Shown here: positions 27,447 through 36,342 of the stretch, piece by piece
Numbering within the stretch: the stretch's first letter is position 1
How the letters are laid out: each line of letters opens with the position of its first letter
Assembly: GCA_913062555.1 (NCBI GenBank)
Contig: CAJXVU010000023.1
Location: 1-56,730, forward strand
DNA from: an uncultured Bacteroidota bacterium
GTDB taxonomy: Bacteria; Bacteroidota; Bacteroidia; Flavobacteriales; Flavobacteriaceae
Reading direction: 5' to 3'
DNA: 56,730 nucleotides
Program-made: the position numbers and the translations under genes
The notes under the pieces: generated by a model
What the model was told of the DNA's origin: nothing
What the model saw: only the letters and a program-made list of their open reading frames with translations
The model's database searches: none

Positions 27447-28298
27447 TTACAAATCATTCAATACAAATTGGAATTTACTTCCAATAAACTTTTGTGATAA
27501 AATGCCAATTGAAGTGTCTTTTAGCTGTAAAATTCTTGGATACCCTCCAGTTGATTGACAATCTTTCATTAGTATAATAAGCTTCCCAGATGGCGTTAAT
27601 TGTACTGTTCCCGGCATAACCAATGAGGTAATTATAGCTTTCAAATTATTATTAAACGCTTCATTTAGCTGATAGGCCATTCTACTATTATCTTTTGATA
27701 CTGTAAAGTGCTGCTTGAATAATTGTGTTTGCTGAACTGCACTAAGTGCATCAAATTCAGGCCCCTTATAAACTTCAATGATTGTGCTGATAAAATGAGC
27801 TGTATTTACTTTTAATCCGGCGTGTGTATCACATATGGGAAATACTGGAGTTGTTATTGACATGGTGTCTTCCTTATTTAATCTAAAAGATTTAGTTATG
27901 CCTTGATACATGCTCCGGCTTTGCATGACGTTTTCTGTTTGAAACCCTCCTAAAACAGCAATATAGGCTCGAAACCCATAGTTAAGTTTCCCAAACGTTA
28001 AAACATCTCCATCTTTAACAGGGATGAGGTAATTTTGTTTCACAGTTTTATCATTAAGCTTTGGAGACAAATCAGCTCCCGTAATACATATTGAAGTCAC
28101 AGTATTAAACAAAAGTTTAGGTCCTGTCATCGTGATTTCCATAACCGCAGCATCCATCTCATTATTGAGCAGAGCATTTGCTAATTTTGCAGAGTAGACG
28201 TCCATAACACCAGAATATGGGACGCCATATGCTTGGTAATCCATTCTACCAAGATCCTGAATTGTTGAATAAAATCCCGAGTCTAACACTTTAATCAT
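27447..28298 (-). CDS. pxpC: 5-Oxoprolinase subunit PxpC (biotin-dependent carboxyltransferase-like)
   Basis: 283 residues of the AHS2 / allophanate-hydrolase subunit 2-like family. Typical segments: TIQDLGRMDYQAYGVPYSGVMD, ALLNNEMDAAVMEITMTGP, FRAYIAVLGGF, and SGKLIILMKDCQSTGGYPRI. With PxpA and PxpB it forms the prokaryotic ATP-dependent 5-oxoprolinase that opens 5-oxoproline to glutamate. It overlaps pxpB by 8 bases. Confidence 0.92.
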   Translation of the reverse strand: MIKVLDSGFYSTIQDLGRMDYQAYGVPYSGVMDVYSAKLANALLNNEMDAAVMEITMTGPKLLFNTVTSICITGADLSPKLNDKTVKQNYLIPVKDGDVLTFGKLNYGFRAYIAVLGGFQTENVMQSRSMYQGITKSFRLNKEDTMSITTPVFPICDTHAGLKVNTAHFISTIIEVYKGPEFDALSAVQQTQLFKQHFTVSKDNSRMAYQLNEAFNNNLKAIITSLVMPGTVQLTPSGKLIILMKDCQSTGGYPRILQLKDTSIGILSQKFIGSKFQFVLNDL

Positions 28299-29025
28299 GA
28301 ATCACCTCACTTTCCATTTGATAAACACCTGCATCTACCAATGTTTTAATGTCATCATATTCTGATTTGGAGACCGCATAGAATTGAATTTCATCTCCTG
28401 GTTTTGCAAAACAGGGTTCTTTCTTTGTGACGTCAAAAAAAGAAATGGGTGAATTTCCAATGACATTCCAACCTCCAGGACTCTCATTTGGATAGACTCC
28501 AGTTTGAGTCCCTCCAATGGCAACAGCTCCTTTTTCAACCCTTAACCGCGGTGTAGATTTGCGAGGAAAATATAACGTTTCAACAAGCCCTCCTAAGTAT
28601 AAAAACCCAGGCAAAAATCCTATAAAATAAACCGTGTAAATTGCTTCAGAATGAAGTCGAACGACCTCAGTTTCTGTCATGTTTTTTGCTAGTGAAATAT
28701 CCTGTAAATCTAGCCCAAATTTACCCTCATAACACACCGGTATTTTCCACAAGTTAAAAGCAGATTTATTTGGAGCTACTCTTGCTTCATAATACCCTTT
28801 TAGCATCAATACCTCGCCATAGACATCCTCTATAGCGCCATGATAACTCATTAAAATTGAGCTATATGCGCATTTTACCTCAACTAAACCTTTAATATTT
28901 GAATTTTCAAGCGTGTTTTTAAAAATTAACACATCATTTAAAACAGATTTCTCAATTTTTGATGGCCATTCTATTAAAATTGAACGCTCTCCAAAAGGTT
29001 TATATTTTAAGTTGAAATCTTTCAA
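28291..29025 (-). CDS. pxpB: 5-Oxoprolinase subunit PxpB
   Basis: 244 residues of the AHS1 / KipI-like family. The C-terminal cyclophilin-like half carries IGFLPGFLYLGGL, PRKSTPRLRVEKGAVAIGG and QTGVYPNESPGGWNVIG, all family hallmarks. Works with PxpA and PxpC. Starts 4 bases after the pxpA stop. Confidence 0.92.
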   Translation of the reverse strand: MKDFNLKYKPFGERSILIEWPSKIEKSVLNDVLIFKNTLENSNIKGLVEVKCAYSSILMSYHGAIEDVYGEVLMLKGYYEARVAPNKSAFNLWKIPVCYEGKFGLDLQDISLAKNMTETEVVRLHSEAIYTVYFIGFLPGFLYLGGLVETLYFPRKSTPRLRVEKGAVAIGGTQTGVYPNESPGGWNVIGNSPISFFDVTKKEPCFAKPGDEIQFYAVSKSEYDDIKTLVDAGVYQMESEVIHD

Positions 29026-29029
29026 ATTA

Positions 29030-29770
29030 TTATTGAATTTTAATTCCTGATGCTGTCAATCTTTTTCGTAATTCCCGAGCGAGAATTAATGCCTTAGGGT
29101 TATCTCCATGAATGCAAAACGTTGTGGCTTCAATGAAAACTTCCCCCCCACTTATTGACTTAACTTTTTGTCGTTTTATGATGCGATGAACATGTCTAAA
29201 TACCGACTCAGAATCAGAGATAATTGCATTATCTTTTTTTCGAGATACCAAAGTCAAGTCGTCATTATAATTTCGATCTGCAAAAGCTTCATACATAATT
29301 GGTATGTTTTCTTTAATTGCCAGTTTTGCAATAACTGATCCATAAGGCACATAAAGTTCTAAGGGTAATGCAATACTTTTCATAACTTCTACAATCACTT
29401 CCGCAGTATTTGTATCAATAGCGGCAAGATTATACAAAGCGCCATGTGGTTTTACATGATGCATAGCCGCATGTTCGTTTCGAATCACAGTCATTAAACT
29501 CTTAATTTGCCCTTTAATTGAAGTAAACAAGGCTGTATTGGACATTTCCACTATGCTACGACCAAAGTTTTTAGTATCAGGAAATGAAGGATGCGCCCCA
29601 ATTTTAACGCGGTGTTGCTTTGCCAATTTCACTACAGCAGTCATACTGGCTTGAGTTCCTGCATGTCCGCCACAAGCAATGTTACATGATGAGATTAAAG
29701 GCAACAACTCTGTTTCATTGCCTATACCTTCACCTACATCGGCATTTATATCAATAGAGATTTGATTCAT
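29030..29770 (-). CDS. pxpA: 5-Oxoprolinase subunit PxpA (LamB/YcsF family)
   Basis: 246 residues. The LamB/YcsF TIM-like fold is identified by ISIDINADVGEGIGNE, SSCNIACGGHAGTQASM, KIGAHPSFPDTKNFGR, HHVKPHGALYNLAA, EAFADRNYNDDLTLVSR and a C-terminal FCIHGDNPKAL. It lies 52 bases after the transporter gene and 4 bases before pxpB, so transporter and enzyme are most likely one operon. Confidence 0.94.
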   Translation of the reverse strand: MNQISIDINADVGEGIGNETELLPLISSCNIACGGHAGTQASMTAVVKLAKQHRVKIGAHPSFPDTKNFGRSIVEMSNTALFTSIKGQIKSLMTVIRNEHAAMHHVKPHGALYNLAAIDTNTAEVIVEVMKSIALPLELYVPYGSVIAKLAIKENIPIMYEAFADRNYNDDLTLVSRKKDNAIISDSESVFRHVHRIIKRQKVKSISGGEVFIEATTFCIHGDNPKALILARELRKRLTASGIKIQ

Positions 29771-29822
29771 TAGTTAATATTCATCCTTTACATCGTACAT
29801 ATAAAATCTATATTATGATTTA

Positions 29823-31049
29823 CTAAATTAGCTCAAATACTTTGGAGATACTTTTTAAACCTAAAAAGATGGTTATTGCCAAGATAATAATCCCAAATAT
29901 ATTTTGTTTTAAATTGTTTTTATATTTTCCAAGCACAGATGTTTTGTTTACAATCCATATTAGGAACCCAGCAATTACGGGCAATAATAAGCCATTGGCT
30001 ACCTGGGCAAATTTTATAATCTCAATAGATTTAATTCCTGATGATGATGACAACACACCAACAAATAAAATAAACATCCAAACGGCTCTAAATTTTTTTG
30101 TTTTCATATTTGAGGACCAACCAAGACATCCGGTCGCAACATAGGCTGCAGCCAGAGGTGCTGTAATAGCACTAGTTATCCCGGCTGCAAATAATCCGAT
30201 AGCTAAAAAGTACTTTGAAAAACTACCAAATAATGGCTCAAGACCTTTGGCCAAGTCGGCAACATTGTTAATATCTTGTGCTTGAATAGCTGCAGCGGAG
30301 ATCATAATGCACATCGACACCAATCCACCCAGGACTACAGCTACAATAGTATCCTTTCTAGCGTATTTTAAGTCACTTTCCTTATGCCATTTCTCTTTAA
30401 CTAAAGCAGCATGTAAAAAAAGGTTGTAAGGCACCACAGTCGTTCCTATCAAACCTATTATAGTGAATATACTTTCATCTGGAAACTCAAGGGTAAACAC
30501 ACCCTTAAATATTTCACCCAAATCAGGTTTCGTCATAATTGCAGTGATCAAAAACGCGATACTCATTAAAATCACTAAACTAACTAAGGCTTTTTCAAGC
30601 ACTCTATAATTTCCTATATATAATAAAATAAAGGCGATAACTCCAATCATTAAACTGAAATAATTCAATGAGAAATCTCCTAAATCCAGAGCATTATGAC
30701 CAAAGACAGCTTCCAGGCCCAGTACTCCTCCACTAATATTTCCCGCTTCGTAAGCTGCATTTCCAATTACAATAGCCGATAAGATCAATATAATCGCCAA
30801 AACTTTAAAAATCGGATTTTTTATTTCTGTACGGATAATTTCTGATAATCCTTTTTGAGAAATTATCCCCAAGCGTGCCGACATTTCCTGAAGAATAACA
30901 GTCGCTATTATAGAAAGCACCATTGCCCATAGCAATGCAAAACCAAAATTAACACCAGCAACCGTACATAGGGTAACTGTCCCTGGACCAATAAAAGCAG
31001 CCGCTACTAAAGGGCCCGGACCAATATTTTTAAACCAATTTTTTATCAT
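29823..31049 (-). CDS. Nramp-fold transporter lacking canonical metal-site residues
   Basis: 408 residues, about eleven membrane spans, clearly of the Nramp/SLC11 fold (APC-like). In metal-transporting members TM1 carries DPGN and TM6 carries MPHN. Here TM1 reads AFIGPGTVTLC (residues 19-28; Asp and Asn replaced by Gly and Thr), and TM6 reads GTTVVPYNLFLHAA (V206-P207-Y208-N209; Met and His replaced). It is the first gene of the pxpABC operon. Established: those residues coordinate manganese or iron. Inference: this protein probably carries something else, and 5-oxoproline is the obvious candidate from context. Confidence 0.88.
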   Translation of the reverse strand: MIKNWFKNIGPGPLVAAAFIGPGTVTLCTVAGVNFGFALLWAMVLSIIATVILQEMSARLGIISQKGLSEIIRTEIKNPIFKVLAIILILSAIVIGNAAYEAGNISGGVLGLEAVFGHNALDLGDFSLNYFSLMIGVIAFILLYIGNYRVLEKALVSLVILMSIAFLITAIMTKPDLGEIFKGVFTLEFPDESIFTIIGLIGTTVVPYNLFLHAALVKEKWHKESDLKYARKDTIVAVVLGGLVSMCIMISAAAIQAQDINNVADLAKGLEPLFGSFSKYFLAIGLFAAGITSAITAPLAAAYVATGCLGWSSNMKTKKFRAVWMFILFVGVLSSSSGIKSIEIIKFAQVANGLLLPVIAGFLIWIVNKTSVLGKYKNNLKQNIFGIIILAITIFLGLKSISKVFELI

Positions 31050-31107
31050 AATTGTACATGTATCTTGCTAATGTAAGAATTCAAAAAATAAAATTTTAAC
31101 TTAAACA

Positions 31108-31139
31108 AAAAAAGGTATGGCTTTAGCCATACCTTTTTT
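31108..31139 (-). terminator. Terminator after the M16 peptidase gene
   Basis: Perfect 14-base stem (aaaaaaggtatggc / gccatacctttttt) with a 4-base loop. On the minus strand it follows the M16 stop by about 20 bases and ends in a T-run. Confidence 0.85.
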
Positions 31140-31158
31140 AAAACAATGCAATAATAAA

Positions 31159-34014
31159 TTACATTTTAATATTAGTAAGTTTTACTTCTTTAGCATCTTT
31201 ATCTAAAAGCTTAACCTCATCAAAGCCTGCATTTTTAAATTTTTCAAATTGTGTTGCTGCATCACCAATAATTAAATAACCCATTTTCGTGGCATCTAGA
31301 TATTTATTAGCCAATGCCTTATGTTGCTCTAAGGTCATAGCCCCAACAATTTTCTCTTCCCCTGCAATATAATCGCTTGGTAAATTATAAGCGCTCATAT
31401 TTTGAAGCATCCCTAAGAGTGACCCTTGTGTTTCAAAACGTCTTGCATTAGATTTTATCATTGCATTTTTAGTGAAATCTAAATCTTCCTGAGAAATACC
31501 TTCTTTATATTTTTCAATTTCGTCTTTAAATATTTTAACCGATTCGAAAGTCGTATTTGTTCTCACACTAGAAGATGCTGTAAATGCTCCTCGTATTTTA
31601 GAACCACTAAACCCTGTTCTCGCTCCATAAGTATAACCCTTTTCTTCTCTCAAAATCAGATTTACATTTCCAGAGAACGAACCTCCAAGTTTGTAATTCA
31701 TTACCGTTGCAGCAAAAAAGTCAGGATCAGTCCGTGCCATTGACAAATATCCAATATTGATTACTGATTGCTTAGCATTTGGAATATCTACAAAATATAG
31801 AGAAGATTTATCGCGATCTGTACTAATTTCATAAGTTGGAATTACAACATCCTTAGCAGCCCATTTAGTTTCTAAATCAGCTAATACAGCGAGTGCATCA
31901 TCTTTATTAATATTCCCTACAACATGAAAATTACTTATCGACGGTGAAAAATTCTTATTATAAAAGGCTTTTAAATCTTCCATAGTAATTGATTCTACTG
32001 ATTCCACTGTCCCTGTTGTTGGGTAAGCAAACATATGTTTTTCACCATATAACAGCTTATTAGCCACATTTCTTGCTACGTTATTAGGGTTTGCCGCTAA
32101 ACGCTTAATACGGTTAACTGTACTCAATTTAACACGTTTCAACTCTTCTTCGTCCCAACGTGGTTCTAATAAAATCTCTTCTATAAGATCCATTGTTTTA
32201 TCAAAATTACGCACTAGAGTGTTCCCTCTAATCGTAATTGATTCTCTACCGGTAAACATATTAATATTAGCACCAAGTAATTCAATAGCCTCTTCTAAAG
32301 CTTCTGGTGTTTTATTAGCTGTTCCTTCCATTAATATATCCGTCATCAAATTGGCGACTCCAATTTTTTCAAATGAATCCAATAAATGCCCGCCTTCAAT
32401 TACTAAACTAAAGTTTACTATCGGCAATTCTGACTGTTCAATACCATATACTTTCATATTATTAGAAAGTGTTGCATTCCAAGATTCTGGAATATTTAAT
32501 TTTGGTGTTTCACCTGTGTCAGGCTCAACTGATCTGTCAAAATTAGATGGTGTTTTTAAAACTTCATCAGCTACATCTTCAATTACAACATCCACATTAT
32601 CTTTAATTTCTTCTTCAACGACTGCCGCCAATTGAGAATCTTTTGCGGCTAATTCTAGTTTTCCTTTAGGCACAAAACTAGTAATTACATAAGGCTTATC
32701 TTTAATATAAGTATTATACACACGCATAATATCTTCTTTAGTTACCGCCTTAATATTTTCAATATCCTGAGTTATAAACCCTGGGTCTCCTGTAAAAGAA
32801 TTGTATTGTGCTAACTGAAACGATTTTCCTAATACGCTTCCAATAGCATTATAAAAACCAGTTTCTAAACTTGCTTTAATACGTTCTACATCTGTTTCAG
32901 AAATTCCTTCTGTTTCAAATTTCTGAAATGACTCAAAAATAGCGGCTTCAATATCTGCTAAATTTTTACCAGCATTTGCTGTAATACTCACATGAAATTC
33001 CCCAGCAAGTACTTGCGAGTTATTATAGGCATTTGTATTTGAAGTCAACTCTTTCTCTTTTACCAATACCTTATACATTGGCGCTTTTTTCCCATCGGCT
33101 AATAGCTGCCCAAGAAAATCTAAAGCGTAGGCATCATCTTCATAATGTTGTAATGTTGGCCAAACCATGTTTAATTGTGCTGCCGTCGCGAAGTTATCTT
33201 CATGATATAATCGCTTTGTTTCACTAAGAACTACCAGCTGTGGTTCTAATGGAGCAACCTCTTGACGACGCTTAATTTCGCCAAAATATTTTTCAATAAG
33301 TGTTTTTGCATCTTCAGTTTCGAAGTCACCTGCTAAAACTAAAGTTGCATTATTTGGCCCATAATACTTATCATAAAATTCTTTTACATCTTCAATAGTA
33401 GCACTTTGTAGATCTACTAATTCGCCAATTACCTGCCAGTTGTAAGGATGCCCTTCTGGGTATATTGCCTTATCTAGTACCCATCCTGTATGACCATATG
33501 GGTTATTATCTACTCGTTGTCGCTTTTCATTTTGAACAACTTCCTGTTGATTATAAAATGCTGATTCTGTCACAGTATTTATTAGAAAGCCCATACGATC
33601 ACTTTCTAACCACATGATTTTTTCTAAAGCATTATTTGGAACTACTTCGTAATAGATAGTCCCATCTTTCCAGGTTCCCCCATTAAGTGTTCCTCCAGCA
33701 TCTTGAATTTTTTTAAAAAATTGATCCTGAGGCACATTCTCCGATTCCTGAAATAACATGTGTTCAAATAAATGCGCAAAACCAGTTCTTCCAGTTTTCT
33801 CTCTGTTCGATCCTACTCCATATTGAATGGCTAAGGATACAATTGGGTCTGACTTGTCTTGATGAAGGACAACCTGAAGGCCGTTTTCCAATTCGTACTT
33901 TTCAAATTCAATAGCGAGTTTATCCCCCGAACCTCCATCTGATTTACAAGCAGTAAAACATAAGAGCAGTCCTGTGAAAACAAGCGCTACTGAACGTAAT
34001 TTAAGATTGATCAT
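31159..34014 (-). CDS. M16 zinc metallopeptidase, two-domain lipoprotein
   Basis: 951 residues with a lipobox (FTAC, cysteine 23), so probably anchored in the periplasm or outer membrane. The first M16 half has the inverted zinc motif HLFEH (H81, E84, H85) in GFAHLFEHMLFQE and the distal glutamate region NQQEVVQNEKRQR. The second half (from about residue 510) keeps the fold (VIEGGHLLDSFEKIGVANLMTDILMEGT) but lacks HxxEH, as usual in fused pitrilysin-type pairs. Likely degrades peptides in the periplasm. Confidence 0.93.
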   Translation of the reverse strand: MINLKLRSVALVFTGLLLCFTACKSDGGSGDKLAIEFEKYELENGLQVVLHQDKSDPIVSLAIQYGVGSNREKTGRTGFAHLFEHMLFQESENVPQDQFFKKIQDAGGTLNGGTWKDGTIYYEVVPNNALEKIMWLESDRMGFLINTVTESAFYNQQEVVQNEKRQRVDNNPYGHTGWVLDKAIYPEGHPYNWQVIGELVDLQSATIEDVKEFYDKYYGPNNATLVLAGDFETEDAKTLIEKYFGEIKRRQEVAPLEPQLVVLSETKRLYHEDNFATAAQLNMVWPTLQHYEDDAYALDFLGQLLADGKKAPMYKVLVKEKELTSNTNAYNNSQVLAGEFHVSITANAGKNLADIEAAIFESFQKFETEGISETDVERIKASLETGFYNAIGSVLGKSFQLAQYNSFTGDPGFITQDIENIKAVTKEDIMRVYNTYIKDKPYVITSFVPKGKLELAAKDSQLAAVVEEEIKDNVDVVIEDVADEVLKTPSNFDRSVEPDTGETPKLNIPESWNATLSNNMKVYGIEQSELPIVNFSLVIEGGHLLDSFEKIGVANLMTDILMEGTANKTPEALEEAIELLGANINMFTGRESITIRGNTLVRNFDKTMDLIEEILLEPRWDEEELKRVKLSTVNRIKRLAANPNNVARNVANKLLYGEKHMFAYPTTGTVESVESITMEDLKAFYNKNFSPSISNFHVVGNINKDDALAVLADLETKWAAKDVVIPTYEISTDRDKSSLYFVDIPNAKQSVINIGYLSMARTDPDFFAATVMNYKLGGSFSGNVNLILREEKGYTYGARTGFSGSKIRGAFTASSSVRTNTTFESVKIFKDEIEKYKEGISQEDLDFTKNAMIKSNARRFETQGSLLGMLQNMSAYNLPSDYIAGEEKIVGAMTLEQHKALANKYLDATKMGYLIIGDAATQFEKFKNAGFDEVKLLDKDAKEVKLTNIKM

Positions 34015-34127
34015 AGTATTTATTATATTAAATTAGAATCTAAAAATAATGAATTTTTATTTGCTTCATTTTCTTACAAAAAAAAGTTTATCAATTGGTA
34101 TTAATTAGAAGTCAAGATTTATAAATC

Positions 34128-35237
34128 TCACCGATCTATAGAATTCAAGGCATAAATAGCAAAACTCCCCAGCCAATGACCTCCTTCATAATTATCTTCA
34201 ACAATATTAGGTAAGGAATAATTAATATGTTGATAGGCAATTTGTTTTAAATGTACATACTCCGGAAGGCCTTCTGCAATTTTATTCAAGCTCCAAGCTC
34301 GTGAAAAATTAACACCGTCAAGATGTACTAATTTACCATCAGTTCTATCAGACACTTTTCCAGTTTCTAAATTAAAACCTTTATCCTTGAGTTGTGGCAA
34401 GAATTTAGACAACCATGATTTAAATTCTTCCTGAGGCAAGATTCGCTTCATAATAGCTGCTTCTTCCAAACAAGGCGATAAGAAATCGAATCCGCTAGGC
34501 TCCCATGACAATGGGCAATTTTGATCATCCATATAAAAATCTCGCGCACGTTGTTCAATACTTTGTTTCAATTGACGATGATTGACCACAACTGCATAAT
34601 CATAAGCAAACGATAAACCGAAACCCGTATTTGGATGTTCACCTACACGAATTGGATAATTTAAACGTGGTAAAAATTCAATATACTTCTCAATCATTAA
34701 ATCGGTAAGTGGTTGCAAATTATTTTCCAATTCACGAGCAATTGGGTCATCCCAGGTATGCAACTCTTCAGCGAGTTTAAGCACCCATGCCCAACCATAT
34801 GTCCGTTCGTAAGACTTATTGTACTTGCCATCAAAGTATGCGACCTCAGTAGCTATGTTTTCTTTTGAAATGCTCTTCAACAATTTTGCTTTAATTTCAT
34901 CTCTATGGTCTAGATTATCAAACTGTTTCAACAGGGACACCAAACTCCAATGGCCGTGTACTGCCGAGTGCCAATCAAAACAACCATAAAATGTTGGGTG
35001 TAATGTTTTTGGCGTTTGTAAATCATCAGCCCCTCCAATAGTTTGATTGAGTTTATTGGGGTATTCGGTATCCATACAGTGTAATGGTAATTGTGCTAGG
35101 CGATTGGCTTCCTCAAGATTAAGCACTGGAATTTTAATGGTTTCAGGATCCTGATTATTAATTGTGACTTGTGTTTTTTCTTCGGAAGAATTGCAGTTAA
35201 CAAATAATGTGAGTGCAAATAGTAAGCTTAATTTTTT
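34128..35237 (-). CDS. DUF2891 lipoprotein
   Basis: 369 residues from ATG 35237, where a lipobox follows (LFVNCNS). An upstream in-frame ATG at 35309 would bury the signal sequence and is rejected. The body matches DUF2891: HPTFYGCFDWHSAVHGHWSL, YERTYGWAWVLKLAEEL, HPNTGFGLSFAYDYA, EPSGFDFLSPCLEEA and EGGHWLGSFAIYAL. It resembles alpha/alpha toroid proteins; no activity is established to my knowledge. Confidence 0.88.
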   Translation of the reverse strand, partial: KKLSLLFALTLFVNCNSSEEKTQVTINNQDPETIKIPVLNLEEANRLAQLPLHCMDTEYPNKLNQTIGGADDLQTPKTLHPTFYGCFDWHSAVHGHWSLVSLLKQFDNLDHRDEIKAKLLKSISKENIATEVAYFDGKYNKSYERTYGWAWVLKLAEELHTWDDPIARELENNLQPLTDLMIEKYIEFLPRLNYPIRVGEHPNTGFGLSFAYDYAVVVNHRQLKQSIEQRARDFYMDDQNCPLSWEPSGFDFLSPCLEEAAIMKRILPQEEFKSWLSKFLPQLKDKGFNLETGKVSDRTDGKLVHLDGVNFSRAWSLNKIAEGLPEYVHLKQIAYQHINYSLPNIVEDNYEGGHWLGSFAIYALNSIDR

Positions 35238-35548
35238 CATAGAGCGGACTTGAATAAGGTCTAGTGTTAAACGAAATGCCAAGATAGGAGATTTTTTTAG
35301 GGCTGGCAACTGGGAAATTTAAGGATATTATGTTTTTTTTATTTAAAATTGTCCTTTACAAGCTCCTGCTTTAAATCTAAATTTAATGAGAGTACAAGCC
35401 ACTTCTATCAATACTCTGCAAGATCTTTAAGCCCTAATACTGTTTTAAAACGTACAAATACGGTATTAACACCTCTTCCCTGTTAAATCATTATTTAAGA
35501 TACTGTTGTCATGATACATTTGTCTGTAAATAATTAAAAATAAATAAA
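35238..35548. other. Divergent intergenic region
   Basis: No gene seen. The region holds the promoter of the DUF1330-like gene near its right end and presumably that of the DUF2891 gene on the left. A perfect -7 element for the plus-strand gene is described separately. Confidence 0.5.
35515..35522 (+). promoter_or_regulatory. -7 element for the DUF1330-like gene
   Basis: TACATTTG matches TAnnTTTG exactly, 26 bases before the ATG at 35549. No convincing -33 TTTG. Confidence 0.45.
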
Positions 35549-36286
35549 ATGATTAAACACTTATTATTAGCAATTGTATTGACATTCTCTATTGGGATGT
35601 CAAATGTACTTAACGCTCAAACCGGAGGAGAAACAACAAAAACAAAAACGATAACGATCAAAAAAGGGAATAGCTTAGATTTGTTAACCGCAATTAGAAA
35701 TCCGGATACAGATGATGCATTAAACACTTATTTCGGACATGTATTTCCACCTGCGACCAAACATGGTTTTAAAGTAGACGCTTCATTTGTACCAATTTCA
35801 GCACCTACAAAAGGTAACTTTCACACTAACTTTGTTAGCTTCATGACTTGGCCAAATAAAGAGTCTCGAAACAGTTTTTCAAAAGAAGCTGAAAAACTTT
35901 CATATGACTACCTTTCAGAAAGGCGAAAAATTTGGTCTGTTTTTAATTTAACCGAATATGAAAACCTGAAAGAAGATTTAGAGTTTACCGTAAGTAGTGA
36001 TAAAGTTTATGTCGTTACCGCATATTGGGTCAATGACACCCAATCGTTTCGCAATGCAAAGAACAATGCTTCAAAAAAGATGAAGGCAGCAGGAGGTAAA
36101 TTTGTGGCACTGCTTGGTAGTGGTAAATCTCCAAGTGGATATCTATACGAGCCAGATGTTATTTCAATCACAGAATGGGATAATAGTGAGACATTCAATG
36201 CATACCTAAAGTCGACTAACCAAGAAGTTAATGACGCTGGAACTAGAAATGTTAATCAATGGATTACAAAATTTTTATTTAAATAG
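35549..36286 (+). CDS. Exported protein with two ferredoxin-like (DUF1330-like) domains
   Basis: 245 residues with a signal peptide (MIKHLLLAIVLTFSIGMSNVLNAQ). Two similar alpha-beta units follow, about residues 45-125 and 150-240; the second (VYVVTAYWVNDTQSFRNAKN, FVALLGSG, ISITEWDNSETFNAYLKS) resembles DUF1330 / dimeric alpha-beta barrel proteins. Function unknown. It ends in a strong hairpin and is followed by a membrane AraC regulator gene on the same strand. Confidence 0.7.
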   Translation: MIKHLLLAIVLTFSIGMSNVLNAQTGGETTKTKTITIKKGNSLDLLTAIRNPDTDDALNTYFGHVFPPATKHGFKVDASFVPISAPTKGNFHTNFVSFMTWPNKESRNSFSKEAEKLSYDYLSERRKIWSVFNLTEYENLKEDLEFTVSSDKVYVVTAYWVNDTQSFRNAKNNASKKMKAAGGKFVALLGSGKSPSGYLYEPDVISITEWDNSETFNAYLKSTNQEVNDAGTRNVNQWITKFLFK

Positions 36287-36299
36287 TAATACTTTAATT

Positions 36300-36334
36300 A
36301 AAACTATGAGTTTACAGTATTAACTCATAGTTTT
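36300..36334 (+). terminator. Terminator placed against the start of the next gene
   Basis: Perfect 13-base arms (aaaactatgagtt / aactcatagtttt) with a 9-base loop, followed by a c/t-rich run ending in six T. The T-run ends at the ATG of the AraC gene (36343), so the hairpin could both end the upstream message and hide the downstream start. Confidence 0.7.
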
Positions 36335-36342
36335 ACTTTTTT

